Shown: positions 1-8,066 of the stretch, piece after piece
Numbering within the stretch: the first letter of the stretch is position 1
How the letters are laid out: every line of letters starts with the position of its first letter
Assembly: GCF_004345615.1 (NCBI RefSeq)
Contig: NZ_SLWK01000001.1
Span: 496,001-560,000 of the forward strand
Length of the DNA: 64,000 nucleotides
Direction of reading: 5' to 3'
DNA from: Natronoflexus pectinivorans
GTDB taxonomy: Bacteria; Bacteroidota; Bacteroidia; Bacteroidales; Marinilabiliaceae
The notes under the pieces: generated by a model
Databases searched by the model: none
Told to the model about the DNA's origin: nothing
Seen by the model: only the letters and a program-made list of their open reading frames with translations
Position numbers and translations under genes: made by a program

Positions 1-2
1 AA

Positions 3-674
3 GGGGTGTCATTAGAGATAAGGGAAAATGATTTTATAGGAATCATTGGACCCAATGGTGGTGGTAAAACCACCATGCTCAAGGTTTTATTAGGTATATT
101 AGAGCCTTTCCGGGGGAATGTTGATTTTCCTACCGGAAAAATCAACATTGGATATCTTCCCCAGGCTTCACAAATAGACCGAAGCTTCCCCATTTCGGTG
201 AAGGAGGTGGTTGAAGCCGGATTAAAACCAGACCGTGCATGGAGTCATCATCTTTCAAAATCACAAAAAGATGCTGCCCATAAACTACTAAAAGAAGCAG
301 GCATGGAGAGATATTACAAAAAGCCAATTGGTGAACTGTCGGGAGGACAATTGCAAAAGGTTTTACTTTGCCGTGCCATTGTGAGCAACCCGGCTCTTTT
401 GGTATTGGATGAGCCAAACACTTATGTGGATAAACATTTTGAGAGCGAATTACATCAATGGCTGAAAAAGCTCAATGAAAAAATGGCCATTGTACTGGTT
501 TCCCACGACGTGGGAACCATTCCGTCGTTGGTGAAATCCATTGCCTGCGTAAACGGCACACTCCATTACCACCCTTCCAACCAGCTAACAACAGAGTTGC
601 TCAAAGTTTACGATTGTCCCATCGACCTCATCACGCACGGACATGTGCCTCACAGAGTTTTAAAAAATCATTAA
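3..674 (+). CDS. Metal (Zn/Mn-type) ABC transporter ATP-binding protein, 5'-truncated
   Basis: This is the cytoplasmic ATPase that would power import of zinc or manganese through the permease encoded next. Visible motifs are Walker A GPNGGGKTT about 15 residues in, the signature LSGGQLQKV, Walker B LLVLDEP and the switch histidine in VSHD. The reading frame is open to the window edge, and the GTG at base 6 falls inside the usual ..VSLEIRENDF.. segment of the family, so it is a valine and the true start lies upstream of the window. About 20-30 N-terminal residues are probably missing. The permease follows after 2 bases, so the two are co-transcribed. The FecCD-unrelated permease places the pair in the ZnuC/MntB/TroB group; the metal cannot be told from sequence. 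Confidence 0.93.
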   Translation, partial: GVSLEIRENDFIGIIGPNGGGKTTMLKVLLGILEPFRGNVDFPTGKINIGYLPQASQIDRSFPISVKEVVEAGLKPDRAWSHHLSKSQKDAAHKLLKEAGMERYYKKPIGELSGGQLQKVLLCRAIVSNPALLVLDEPNTYVDKHFESELHQWLKKLNEKMAIVLVSHDVGTIPSLVKSIACVNGTLHYHPSNQLTTELLKVYDCPIDLITHGHVPHRVLKNH

Positions 675-676
675 TA

Positions 677-1507
677 ATGACTGATTTCATATCGCTATTT
701 CAATATACATTTTTTCAAAATGCATTGATGGCCTCGGTGCTAATCAGCATTTTGGCTGCTATGATTGGCACCTACATTGTTTCCAGAAAAATTGTTTTCA
801 TCAGCGGGGGCATCACCCATGCTTCGTTTGGAGGTATTGGCATCGCATACTTCCTCGGATTGAATCCCTTTTTTGGTGCAGCGCTGTTTGCCATCCTAAC
901 CGGGACAAGCATTGAGTGGATTTCAAGCAAAGGGAAGGTTCGGGAAGACAGTGCCATTGCCATCCTTTGGTCGCTGGGTATGGCATTGGGGATCATTTTT
1001 GTTTTTATGACTCCCGGATACACTCCAAATCTCATGAGTTTTCTTTTCGGAAGCATCTTATCAGTGGGGAAATCAGACCTCGTCATTATGTTGGTAATCA
1101 CCCTCTTTACTGCTCTGTTTTTTCTGGTTTGGTACCGACCGATTATATATTCAGCATTCGACCCGGAATTTTCGAAGATTAATGGCATCCCTGTAGCATT
1201 TTTTCGGTATGCCATGGCAGTGCTTGTAGCACTTGCCATTGTGGTGAGCATTCGTGCAATGGGAATCATCCTGGTGCTCAGCTTGTTTACCATCCCTCAA
1301 TCCACAGCCATGTTATTTACCAACAGCTTTAAACGAATTATTCCGCTCTCAATTCTTTGGGGATGGATCGGTTCATTTTCCGGCTTGTATATCGCCAATC
1401 ATTTTAACATCCCGTCCGGTGCAGCCATCATTTTTATGCTGACCATTCAGTTTTTGGTGATAAAAGGAATAATAGTGGTATTGGAGATGCAAAAACGAAA
1501 GAAGTGA
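677..1507 (+). CDS. Metal ABC transporter permease (ZnuB/TroC family)
   Basis: Integral inner-membrane permease of about 276 residues that should form the channel for a divalent metal with the preceding ATPase. The protein is almost entirely hydrophobic segments, with the family motif ISGGITHASFGGIG in the first third and RAMGIILVLSLFTIP near the end, both typical of the ABC-3 (ZnuB/TroC/MntB) family. I chose the ATG at 677, 2 bases after the ATPase stop: the in-frame ATG at 614 lies inside the ATPase gene and would add a polar, histidine-rich leader. No substrate-binding lipoprotein is seen downstream; it may lie before the ATPase. Confidence 0.93.
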   Translation: MTDFISLFQYTFFQNALMASVLISILAAMIGTYIVSRKIVFISGGITHASFGGIGIAYFLGLNPFFGAALFAILTGTSIEWISSKGKVREDSAIAILWSLGMALGIIFVFMTPGYTPNLMSFLFGSILSVGKSDLVIMLVITLFTALFFLVWYRPIIYSAFDPEFSKINGIPVAFFRYAMAVLVALAIVVSIRAMGIILVLSLFTIPQSTAMLFTNSFKRIIPLSILWGWIGSFSGLYIANHFNIPSGAAIIFMLTIQFLVIKGIIVVLEMQKRKK

Positions 1508-1658
1508 GTGCTTATTGCACGGAGTCCACAGATAGGACATGGAAATTTAGTTTTAAAATCATTAGCGTCCGGCAAATAAAAAAGAATTAATCCAAAAACT
1601 TGAATCTAGATTCCTTTCCGCATGGCGGAATTCAGAATGACATCGCTTTATTTGTTTC
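1508..1658. repeat. Intergenic repeat fragments: solitary transposon-like end and REP-like hairpin
   Basis: This gap separates the convergent permease and ispD genes. Bases 1551-1576 (TTTTAAAATC then ATTAGCGTCCGGCAAA) closely resemble the left end plus flank of the insertion element at 55226-55251, suggesting a solitary or degraded end of the same family. Bases about 1616-1631 carry a short hairpin, TTCCGC-ATG-GCGGAA, of the REP-like type often found between convergent genes. No T-rich terminator tail is obvious. Confidence 0.45.
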
Positions 1659-2357
1659 TCATCGACTTTCCGGAAAACTCTGTGTTTCTTTACTCTTATT
1701 CCATAAGGCCTCCGCAATCATCATATCAAAGGGTGATGTGATTTTAATATTCTCCACATTTCCTTCTACCAGGTGAATCTTGCCTCCCAAAGCCTCCACC
1801 ACGGAGGCATCATCGGTAAATCTCTCTTCAAAATTACAATGGTATGCTTTTTTCAGAAGGGATGTATGAAAAACCTGCGGTGTTTGAACCATCCTGTAGT
1901 TTTGCCGCTCACGCGCAAAACTACTCTCTCCCGCAACTTCCCTCAAAGACTCTACCGGCGCAACAACCGGAATAACAGCACCCATCTCCTCAGCGCTGTT
2001 AAAACAGCGCGTAATGGTTTCCCTGCTCACAAAAGGCCGAACCCCATCGTGTACTCCTGTTAATCCTTCATCATTAACCAACTCTAATCCGTTCTTTACA
2101 CTCTCAAAACGTGTGACACCTCCATTAGCCAACTTGTGATTGATAGAGAAATGGTGCTTATCGCATAATTCCTCCCAATATTTTTGGTGAGACAGAGGTA
2201 AAACAAGGATGATGTTAATTTCCGGATTAAAACGATGAAAAGTCTCAATGGTATGCATGAGAACAGGTTTTTGCCCAATGGGCAAAAACTGCTTTGGAAG
2301 CTCCGCTCCCATTCGAAGACCTTTGCCACCGGCTACAATGATGATATTTCGATGCAT
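1659..2357 (-). CDS. ispD: 2-C-methyl-D-erythritol 4-phosphate cytidylyltransferase
   Basis: Third enzyme of the MEP isoprenoid pathway: transfers CMP from CTP to methylerythritol phosphate, in the cytoplasm. The 232 residues match the family length. The nucleotide-binding start [17 protein letters not shown] and the following PVLMHTIE are diagnostic, as are HDGVRPF and TQTPQVF-like segments (here VQTPQVFH) and [10 protein letters not shown]. The ATG at 2357 gives the expected short N terminus before the glycine-rich loop. It is divergent from comF; the spacer holds a 16-bp palindrome at 2409-2424. CTP-dependent relatives such as the ribitol-phosphate enzymes (IspD/TarI) look alike, but no polysaccharide genes are nearby. 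Confidence 0.93.
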   Translation of the reverse strand: MHRNIIIVAGGKGLRMGAELPKQFLPIGQKPVLMHTIETFHRFNPEINIILVLPLSHQKYWEELCDKHHFSINHKLANGGVTRFESVKNGLELVNDEGLTGVHDGVRPFVSRETITRCFNSAEEMGAVIPVVAPVESLREVAGESSFARERQNYRMVQTPQVFHTSLLKKAYHCNFEERFTDDASVVEALGGKIHLVEGNVENIKITSPFDMMIAEALWNKSKETQSFPESR

Positions 2358-2475
2358 AAATTTACAATTACTATGAAAATATAAAACTAAACAGCAGAAA
2401 CCAAAGAGACAAATAATTATTTGTATTCTCTCATTTTTAAGAAATCATAAAGAAGGAATAAATCAATTTATTATT

Positions 2476-2483
2476 TAAATTTG
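2476..2483 (+). promoter_or_regulatory. Candidate -7 box for comF
   Basis: TAAATTTG fits the Bacteroidota -7 consensus TAnnTTTG. It overlaps the TTG triplet at 2481 that could otherwise be read as the comF start, which favours the ATG at 2496 as the real start with a leader of only a few bases. No clear -33 TTG is seen 19-21 nt upstream. Confidence 0.45.
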
Positions 2484-2495
2484 AGAAAAAAACCT

Positions 2496-3209
2496 ATGAC
2501 CCCAATAAGCCTGAATAACCTAAAACCCTGGTATGAGGGTGTTCTTTCTATTTTTTATCCCCAGCTATGTTTTGCCTGTAATAGAAATTTAAACCATGCC
2601 GAAGAGTTACTTTGTAAAAAATGTATTGCACATCTCCCGCGTACCCGATTCGAAAACCAAGTTGATAATCCGGTGGCACAAATGTTTTGGGGGAGAGTCC
2701 CTATTACTTTTGCTTCTTCTCTTTTCTATTATCGAAAGGGCGAAGTAATTCAGGAAATTATTCACAGACTAAAATACAGAAGAAATCTGCATGCAGGTCT
2801 CTTTTTAGGTCGTTTGGTTGCACGTATGGTAAAAGAGAGCACTCTGTTTCCATTTCCGGATTTAATAGTTCCAGTTCCTTTACATGAGAGAAAAATGAGA
2901 ATGCGAGGGTATAATCAAAGCGAGCTTCTGGCTCGCGGTATGTCAGAGGTTTTGGGCGCTCCTTATGATGCAGAGGTCGCACTCCGGCAGGTTTATGGAG
3001 AATCTCAGACCCAAAAATCACGATACGAAAGGTGGGAAAATGTTGATGAGGCTTTTATTTGTGGCGATATTTCACCTGATATCAGAAACATCTTGCTTGT
3101 TGATGATGTTGTTACCACAGGTGCGACCATTGAAGCATGTGCATCGGCTTTACAGAAGGCTTCCGATGCAAAGATAAGCGTGGTAACTATTGGTTATGCA
3201 GCTCGTTAA
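2496..3209 (+). CDS. comF: ComF family protein (phosphoribosyltransferase fold)
   Basis: ComF-type protein: an N-terminal zinc-ribbon-like part (CFACN then CKKCIAHLP, i.e. two CxxC pairs, roughly residues 20-50) followed by a type I phosphoribosyltransferase domain with the PRPP loop ILLVDDVVTTGAT near residue 200. Family members are linked to DNA uptake in naturally competent bacteria; a biochemical reaction is not established. The ATG at 2496 is preferred over a TTG at 2481 because the TTG sits in a -7-like box. Its stop codon shares the sequence TTAA with the stop of the convergent sirtuin gene, so the two genes overlap by 4 bases with no terminator between them. Confidence 0.9.
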   Translation: MTPISLNNLKPWYEGVLSIFYPQLCFACNRNLNHAEELLCKKCIAHLPRTRFENQVDNPVAQMFWGRVPITFASSLFYYRKGEVIQEIIHRLKYRRNLHAGLFLGRLVARMVKESTLFPFPDLIVPVPLHERKMRMRGYNQSELLARGMSEVLGAPYDAEVALRQVYGESQTQKSRYERWENVDEAFICGDISPDIRNILLVDDVVTTGATIEACASALQKASDAKISVVTIGYAAR

Positions 3210-3880
3210 AGAATCTCCCTTAATTTTTTTAGTCCATCTGACGCTTTTTCCTTTATTACGGTTACATTTGAAGCGCTGATGTTGGGCTGTCCCGTATCAA
3301 TTACAAATATTGGAACACCGCTAGGGACATAAGATAGTAGTCCGGCAGCCGGATAAACATTTAAAGAGGTTCCAACCACTACGAAGATTTCTGCAGTTTC
3401 AACAATTTTCATGGCATCGTAGATGGCATCCACTGGCTCGCCAAACCAGACAATATGTGGTCTGAGCTGTGAGCCTTCGTCGCATAAATCACCTGTTTTT
3501 AATTCCCAATGATTCAATTCATAAACAAGTTCAGGGTTTGATGTGCTTCGGGCTTTTTTAAGTTCTCCGTGCAAATGCAATACATTTTTGCTGCCTGCCT
3601 GCTCATGCAGGTCATCAACATTTTGCGTGACAATTTGCACATTAAATGAATTATCCAATCCGGCAATAATTTCGTGGCCGATATTGGGTTTGGACTCAAA
3701 CAGCTTTTTTCGCCTTTCGTTATAAAATCGGAGAACCAGTTCTGGGTTTGATTGCCACGCCTCTGGTGACGCCACTTGAGTCACATCATATTTTTCCCAG
3801 ATTCCACCCATATCTCTAAAGGTGGGAAGCCCGCTTTCAGCACTCATCCCTGCACCTGAAAGTATTACAAGTTTTTTCAT
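3206..3880 (-). CDS. cobB: NAD-dependent protein deacylase (SIR2/CobB family)
   Basis: Sirtuin that would remove acyl groups from lysines using NAD, releasing nicotinamide and O-acyl-ADP-ribose. Seen: the NAD site GAGMSAESGLPTFRD at the N terminus, TQNVDDLHEQAG, the catalytic histidine in HLHGE, and RPHIVWFGE. The YNER (YxxR) segment near residue 55 matches the acidic-acyl (desuccinylase/demalonylase) signature of class III sirtuins. The four cysteines that bind zinc in E. coli CobB are missing: the region between HLHGE and RPHIVWFGE has a single Cys. The ATG at 3880 gives MKKLVILSGAG; a farther ATG at 3904 adds eight unconserved residues. Divergent from purH. Confidence 0.92.
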   Translation of the reverse strand: MKKLVILSGAGMSAESGLPTFRDMGGIWEKYDVTQVASPEAWQSNPELVLRFYNERRKKLFESKPNIGHEIIAGLDNSFNVQIVTQNVDDLHEQAGSKNVLHLHGELKKARSTSNPELVYELNHWELKTGDLCDEGSQLRPHIVWFGEPVDAIYDAMKIVETAEIFVVVGTSLNVYPAAGLLSYVPSGVPIFVIDTGQPNISASNVTVIKEKASDGLKKLREIL

Positions 3881-3975
3881 ATATAAACAGAACAAATCAT
3901 GCAATGCCCCACGAACAGAACATGCGATTTTTCATAATTCATCAATCAAAATTAAAACAAAAACACCAAATACCG

Positions 3976-4005
3976 TTGCTAAATGTGCTTATTTTCTTAT
4001 TTTTG
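3976..4005 (+). promoter_or_regulatory. Promoter of purH (-33 TTG, -7 TATTTTTG)
   Basis: TTG at 3976-3978 is followed after exactly 19 bases by TATTTTTG at 3998-4005, a full match to the Bacteroidota housekeeping promoter pattern (-33 TTG, spacer 19-21, TAnnTTTG). Transcription would begin near 4011, about 20 bases before the purH ATG. It probably drives the whole purH-mreB unit. Confidence 0.75.
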
Positions 4006-4029
4006 CGAATGTCCAAAGAATTTTAAAAA

Positions 4030-5553
4030 ATGAGCGCAACAAAAAAGATAAAAACCGCCCTGATTTCGGTTTTCTACAAAGATGGCCTTGATGAAATTGT
4101 TAAGACACTTGACAAACAAGGCGTAAAAATATACTCAACTGGTGGAACCCAGTCATTCATTGAGCATTTGGGGATAAAAGTGAACAGTGTTGAGTCTCTT
4201 ACAGGCTATCCTTCCATTTTGGGCGGAAGAGTAAAGACTCTTCATCCTAAGGTGTTTGGTGGGATTCTTGCCAAAAGGGATGATGCAGAGCATCAATCCC
4301 AAATGAAGGAGTTTGAAATTCCTGATTTGGATCTGGTTATTGTTGATCTCTATCCTTTTGAAGAAACTGTAGCTTCTGGTGCAGATCATGCAAGCATCAT
4401 TGAGAAAATTGATATTGGTGGGATCTCTTTGATCAGAGCAGCAGCAAAAAATTATAAGGATGTTGTAATTGTTCCCTCTGTAAATCAATATCCAAAGTTA
4501 TTGGAATTATTGAAGGAGAAGAAAGGCGAAACTTCACTGGATGACAGAAAGCACTTTGCAGCTTCGGCTTTTGCGGTATCCTCAGGATATGATTCTGCCA
4601 TCTACAACTATTTTGGGGGAAATGATTTCCCGGCTTATCGGGAGAGTGTTGATGAAAGTATGCCTTTACGTTATGGTGAAAATCCTCATCAAAAAGGAGT
4701 GTTCTATGGAGAGTTCAACGAAATGTTTGAGCAGCTTCATGGGAAGGAAATTTCATACAACAACTTATTGGACATAGATGCAGCTGTTTCGCTAATTGCA
4801 GAATTCGAAAAAACCACTGTTGCAATTTTGAAACATAACAATGCTTGTGGTTTGGCCTCGAGAGATTCGTTGACTCAAGCATGGCTTGACGCATTGGCCG
4901 GCGACCCTGTTTCAGCTTTTGGAGGAATTATTGTTACCAATAAGAACGTGGATGCGGATGCAGCCCTTGAAATGGATAAGATATTTCTTGAGGTGGTAAT
5001 TGCTCCGTCTTATGATGCAGCTGCCCTGGACATTCTTAAGCAGAAAAAGAACAGAATTATACTGATTCAAAAGAAAGAGTTTCTTCCTCCGAAAAACTCA
5101 AGAACTCTGCTTAATGGGGTATTGGTGCAAGAGCGAGATGCTAAAACTGAAACCCCCGGCGATTTGAAAACTGTAACCAATGTGGCTCCAAATCAGCAGG
5201 AAGTTGATGATTTGCTTTTTGCTAATAAAATAGTGAAACACTCAAAATCGAATGCCATTGTTTTAGCTAAAAACGGGCAGCTACTTGCCAGCGGTGTTGG
5301 TCAAACATCCAGAGTTGATGCACTGAAACATGCCATTAATAAAGCACAGTCGTTTAAGTTTGATTTGAATGGCGCCGTTATGGCTTCTGATGCGTTTTTC
5401 CCCTTTGCCGACTCAATTGAGATTGCTCATGAGGCAGGAATAAAATCGGTTATTCAACCTGGTGGCTCAATTCGCGACAATGAGACCATTGATTTTTGCA
5501 ACAACAATAAGGTTTCCATGGTATTTACCGGGATTCGCCATTTTAAACATTAA
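4030..5553 (+). CDS. purH: Bifunctional AICAR transformylase / IMP cyclohydrolase
   Basis: Catalyses the last two steps of purine synthesis: formylation of AICAR with 10-formyl-tetrahydrofolate, then ring closure to IMP. The first ~130 residues are the MGS-like cyclohydrolase domain (ALISVFYKDGLDEIVKTL, YSTGGT, LGGRVKTLHP). The rest is the transformylase domain, with RYGENPHQ and the catalytic KHNNACG near residues 268-274 (Lys and His correspond to E. coli K266/H267). Length 507 is normal. It sits 13 bases before mreB and is therefore probably co-transcribed with the cell-shape genes, a gene order I know from other Bacteroidota. Confidence 0.96.
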   Translation: MSATKKIKTALISVFYKDGLDEIVKTLDKQGVKIYSTGGTQSFIEHLGIKVNSVESLTGYPSILGGRVKTLHPKVFGGILAKRDDAEHQSQMKEFEIPDLDLVIVDLYPFEETVASGADHASIIEKIDIGGISLIRAAAKNYKDVVIVPSVNQYPKLLELLKEKKGETSLDDRKHFAASAFAVSSGYDSAIYNYFGGNDFPAYRESVDESMPLRYGENPHQKGVFYGEFNEMFEQLHGKEISYNNLLDIDAAVSLIAEFEKTTVAILKHNNACGLASRDSLTQAWLDALAGDPVSAFGGIIVTNKNVDADAALEMDKIFLEVVIAPSYDAAALDILKQKKNRIILIQKKEFLPPKNSRTLLNGVLVQERDAKTETPGDLKTVTNVAPNQQEVDDLLFANKIVKHSKSNAIVLAKNGQLLASGVGQTSRVDALKHAINKAQSFKFDLNGAVMASDAFFPFADSIEIAHEAGIKSVIQPGGSIRDNETIDFCNNNKVSMVFTGIRHFKH

Positions 5554-5566
5554 AAAAGACCTTTAA

Positions 5567-6592
5567 ATGGGATTGTTTTCATTTTTATCTCAGGAATTGG
5601 CAATGGATTTAGGAACTGCCAATACAATTATAATTCACAATGACAAAATCGTTGTGGATGAGCCCAGTATTGTAGCATTGGACAGACGAACCGACAAGTT
5701 GGTTGCCATTGGTGAAAAAGCTCGTCAGATGCACGGTAAAACGCATGATAATATTTATACCATACGCCCATTGCGTGACGGGGTCATCGCAGATTTTAAT
5801 GCTGCAGAGCAGATGATTCGCGGCATGATAAAGATGATTGATAATAACAAAAAGCGGTTATTTACCCCATCTTTAACCATCGTGGTGTGTATTCCGTCAG
5901 GTAGTACTGAAGTTGAGATCAGAGCTGTACGCGATTCGGCTGAACATGCCGGCGGACGTGAAGTTTACATGATTTATGAGCCGATGGCAGCAGCACTTGG
6001 TATTGGGTTAGATGTTGAAGCGCCTGAAGGTCACATGGTGGTGGACATTGGTGGAGGATCAACTGAGATTGCGGTAATCTCCTTGGGAGGGATTGTTACC
6101 AATCGGTCTATTCGGATTGCAGGTGACGATTTAACCGCAGACATCATGGAATACATGCGTCGCCAACACAACATCAAAATTGGAGAAAGAACTGCCGAAG
6201 AGATTAAAATCCGTGTTGGTTCGGCATTGCCTGAATTGGATGAGCCTCCGGTGGATTATATTGTAAATGGGCCAAACCAGATGACGGCTTTACCGATTGA
6301 GGTGCCTGTATCTTATCAGGAAATTTCCCACTGCCTGGAAAAATCCATCTCAAAAATGGAAACAGCCATTTTGAATGCTTTGGAGCAAACTCCTCCAGAA
6401 TTATATTCGGACATTGTAAATAAGGGGATATATCTTGCCGGGGGAGGCGCCTTGCTAAGAGGATTAGATAAAAGGCTTACCAACAAGCTTAATATACCTT
6501 TCCATATTGCAGAGAATCCCTTACATGCAGTTGCCAGAGGAACTGGTATTGCTCTTAAGAACCGAAATAAATTCCAATTCCTTTTGCGATAG
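5567..6592 (+). CDS. mreB: Rod-shape actin homologue MreB
   Basis: Bacterial actin that forms membrane-bound filaments and positions the elongasome for lateral wall synthesis. The 341 residues start with an amphipathic stretch, then MDLGTANTIIIHNDKIV (phosphate 1), and include DIGGGSTEIAVISLGG (phosphate 2) and GIYLAGGGALLRGLD (adenosine motif). First gene of the mreB-mreC-mreD-mrdA-rodA series. The stop codon lies inside a 12-bp-arm hairpin (6576-6603), and a long spacer follows before mreC. Confidence 0.97.
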   Translation: MGLFSFLSQELAMDLGTANTIIIHNDKIVVDEPSIVALDRRTDKLVAIGEKARQMHGKTHDNIYTIRPLRDGVIADFNAAEQMIRGMIKMIDNNKKRLFTPSLTIVVCIPSGSTEVEIRAVRDSAEHAGGREVYMIYEPMAAALGIGLDVEAPEGHMVVDIGGGSTEIAVISLGGIVTNRSIRIAGDDLTADIMEYMRRQHNIKIGERTAEEIKIRVGSALPELDEPPVDYIVNGPNQMTALPIEVPVSYQEISHCLEKSISKMETAILNALEQTPPELYSDIVNKGIYLAGGGALLRGLDKRLTNKLNIPFHIAENPLHAVARGTGIALKNRNKFQFLLR

Positions 6593-6652
6593 CAAAAGGA
6601 ATTCTTTTGAATGATTCTGATTTTTAAATCAGAATCATCTGCTTAAAAGCAG
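6576..6652 (+). promoter_or_regulatory. Tandem hairpins between mreB and mreC
   Basis: Three stems lie back to back. Hairpin 1: AATTCCTTTTGC (6576-6587) with GCAAAAGGAATT (6592-6603), loop of 4, spanning the mreB stop and followed by CTTTTG. Hairpin 2: ATGATTCTGATTT (6611-6623) with AAATCAGAATCAT (6626-6638), perfect with a 2-base gap. Hairpin 3: CTGC-TTAAAA-GCAG (6639-6652). They could act as a leaky terminator or as a processing/stability site that lets MreB be made in excess over MreC and MreD. Function is inference. Confidence 0.6.
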
Positions 6653-6715
6653 CATGTTGTGATTTTCGGTAAGAGATGTTCATCACTTCAATACAAGTAA
6701 AACAATTCCCTTGTT

Positions 6716-7543
6716 ATGATAAATTTTATACGGTTCATAATTCGGTATCATTTTTTCTTTCTTTTTTTACTGTTTGAAGTTGTCTGTTTTTATATGTTGG
6801 TATCCTATAACCATCACCACAGAGAAACATTCCTGAATTCGTCAAATAAGATTGCTGCCTCAATTTTAACCGTGTCAGGATCTTTTACTGAGTATTTTTC
6901 GCTTAAACGCTCAAATGAGGAACTTGCACGTGAGAACGCATATCTTCGGGCAATGCTGCCCGAAAATTTAAGAGAAACTGCTGCACAACCATTAAATGAA
7001 AATGAACGGGATAGTGTAAATTATATCTATTATCCAGCTGGAGTGGTTCATAATTCGGTTAACAAACTACAGAATTTTATAACCATAAATAGAGGAGCCA
7101 GAGATGGTATAGAGCCCGAAATGGGTGTTATCTCAGCCCGGGGAGTGGTGGGTGTTGTTAGGCATGTTTCAAAAAATTATTCAACAGTATTGTCCCTTTT
7201 AAACACACAGGTCAGAGTATCGGCAAAACTCCGGGATTCTGATTTCTTTGGATCAATTGCCTGGGATGGAAACTCTGTTGCTCATGCAATACTGAGTGAT
7301 ATTCCTGCACATGCTTCTATCAGTATTGGCGAAGCAGTTGTTACAAGCGGATATTCAGCCATTTTTCCTGAAGGTGTATTGTTAGGGACAATTGATGATT
7401 TTGAATTGCTGCCCGGCGAAGGGTTTTATAGGATACGTGTAAAGTTGTCTGTTGATTTCAGACGATTAACACATGTTGAAGTGATTGAGAAAATCACTTC
7501 TGAAGAAAGATTGGAACTGGAAAAATTAACTCTGGATGATTAA
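6716..7543 (+). CDS. mreC: Rod-shape determining protein MreC
   Basis: Bitopic inner-membrane protein of the elongasome that in well-studied species stimulates PBP2-RodA. The 275 residues have one N-terminal membrane segment (FFFLFLLFEVVCFYMLV, residues ~13-30), a coiled-coil stretch (SNEELARENAYLRAML), then the beta-rich periplasmic domain with GVVGVVRHVSKNYSTVL and TSGYSAIFPEGVLLGTI, which are family hallmarks. It overlaps mreD by 8 bases, so translation of the two is likely coupled. Confidence 0.95.
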   Translation: MINFIRFIIRYHFFFLFLLFEVVCFYMLVSYNHHHRETFLNSSNKIAASILTVSGSFTEYFSLKRSNEELARENAYLRAMLPENLRETAAQPLNENERDSVNYIYYPAGVVHNSVNKLQNFITINRGARDGIEPEMGVISARGVVGVVRHVSKNYSTVLSLLNTQVRVSAKLRDSDFFGSIAWDGNSVAHAILSDIPAHASISIGEAVVTSGYSAIFPEGVLLGTIDDFELLPGEGFYRIRVKLSVDFRRLTHVEVIEKITSEERLELEKLTLDD

Positions 7544-8054
7544 TTATTTAGGGAAATATCTGATCAATTTTCTGGTGATTGTCTTTATTCAGGTTTTAAT
7601 CCTGAATAATCTCAATCTGGGAGGATATATTAATCCCTGGCTGTACCTCTTATTTATCCTCATATTACCTGTTGAAATTCCGGATTGGATGCTATTACTA
7701 ATTGGGTTTTTAACAGGTTTGTTAATGGATATGTTCTTAAATACCATAGGGATGCATGCCTCAGCTACGGTGTTTCTGGCATTTATTCGACCTTTTCTTT
7801 TACGTTTTTTTGCGCCAAGAGATGGCTATGAGCCGGGCAGTTTACCTATTCCCTCACATTTTGGCGTAGGATGGTTTTTAAAATATGTATCAGTTACAGT
7901 AGTTGCCCATCATATTTTTCTTTTTTACGTAGAAGTTTTTAACTTTGATACACCGCTCCTTACGTTATGGAAAGCTATTGTGAGCTCTGTGTTTACAATT
8001 GCTTTTATCATGGTTGCGCAGATGTTTGGAGCAACGAAGAGTAGTAGATCGTAA
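7536..8054 (+). CDS. mreD: Rod-shape determining protein MreD
   Basis: Small multispanning membrane protein (172 residues, about five hydrophobic segments) partnering MreC in the elongasome. Sequence conservation in this family is weak; the call rests on size, hydrophobic profile, the LLIGFLTGLLMDMFLNTIGMH segment that resembles the family core, and its position overlapping mreC and 12 bases before the PBP2 gene. Confidence 0.9.
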   Translation: MINYLGKYLINFLVIVFIQVLILNNLNLGGYINPWLYLLFILILPVEIPDWMLLLIGFLTGLLMDMFLNTIGMHASATVFLAFIRPFLLRFFAPRDGYEPGSLPIPSHFGVGWFLKYVSVTVVAHHIFLFYVEVFNFDTPLLTLWKAIVSSVFTIAFIMVAQMFGATKSSRS

Positions 8055-8066
8055 AAAGTTACTTGG

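Noticed and set aside
6925-6940. parS-like site (TTGCACGTGAGAAC)
   Set aside because: Only the CACGTG core and a few flanks match the parS consensus, and it lies inside mreC.
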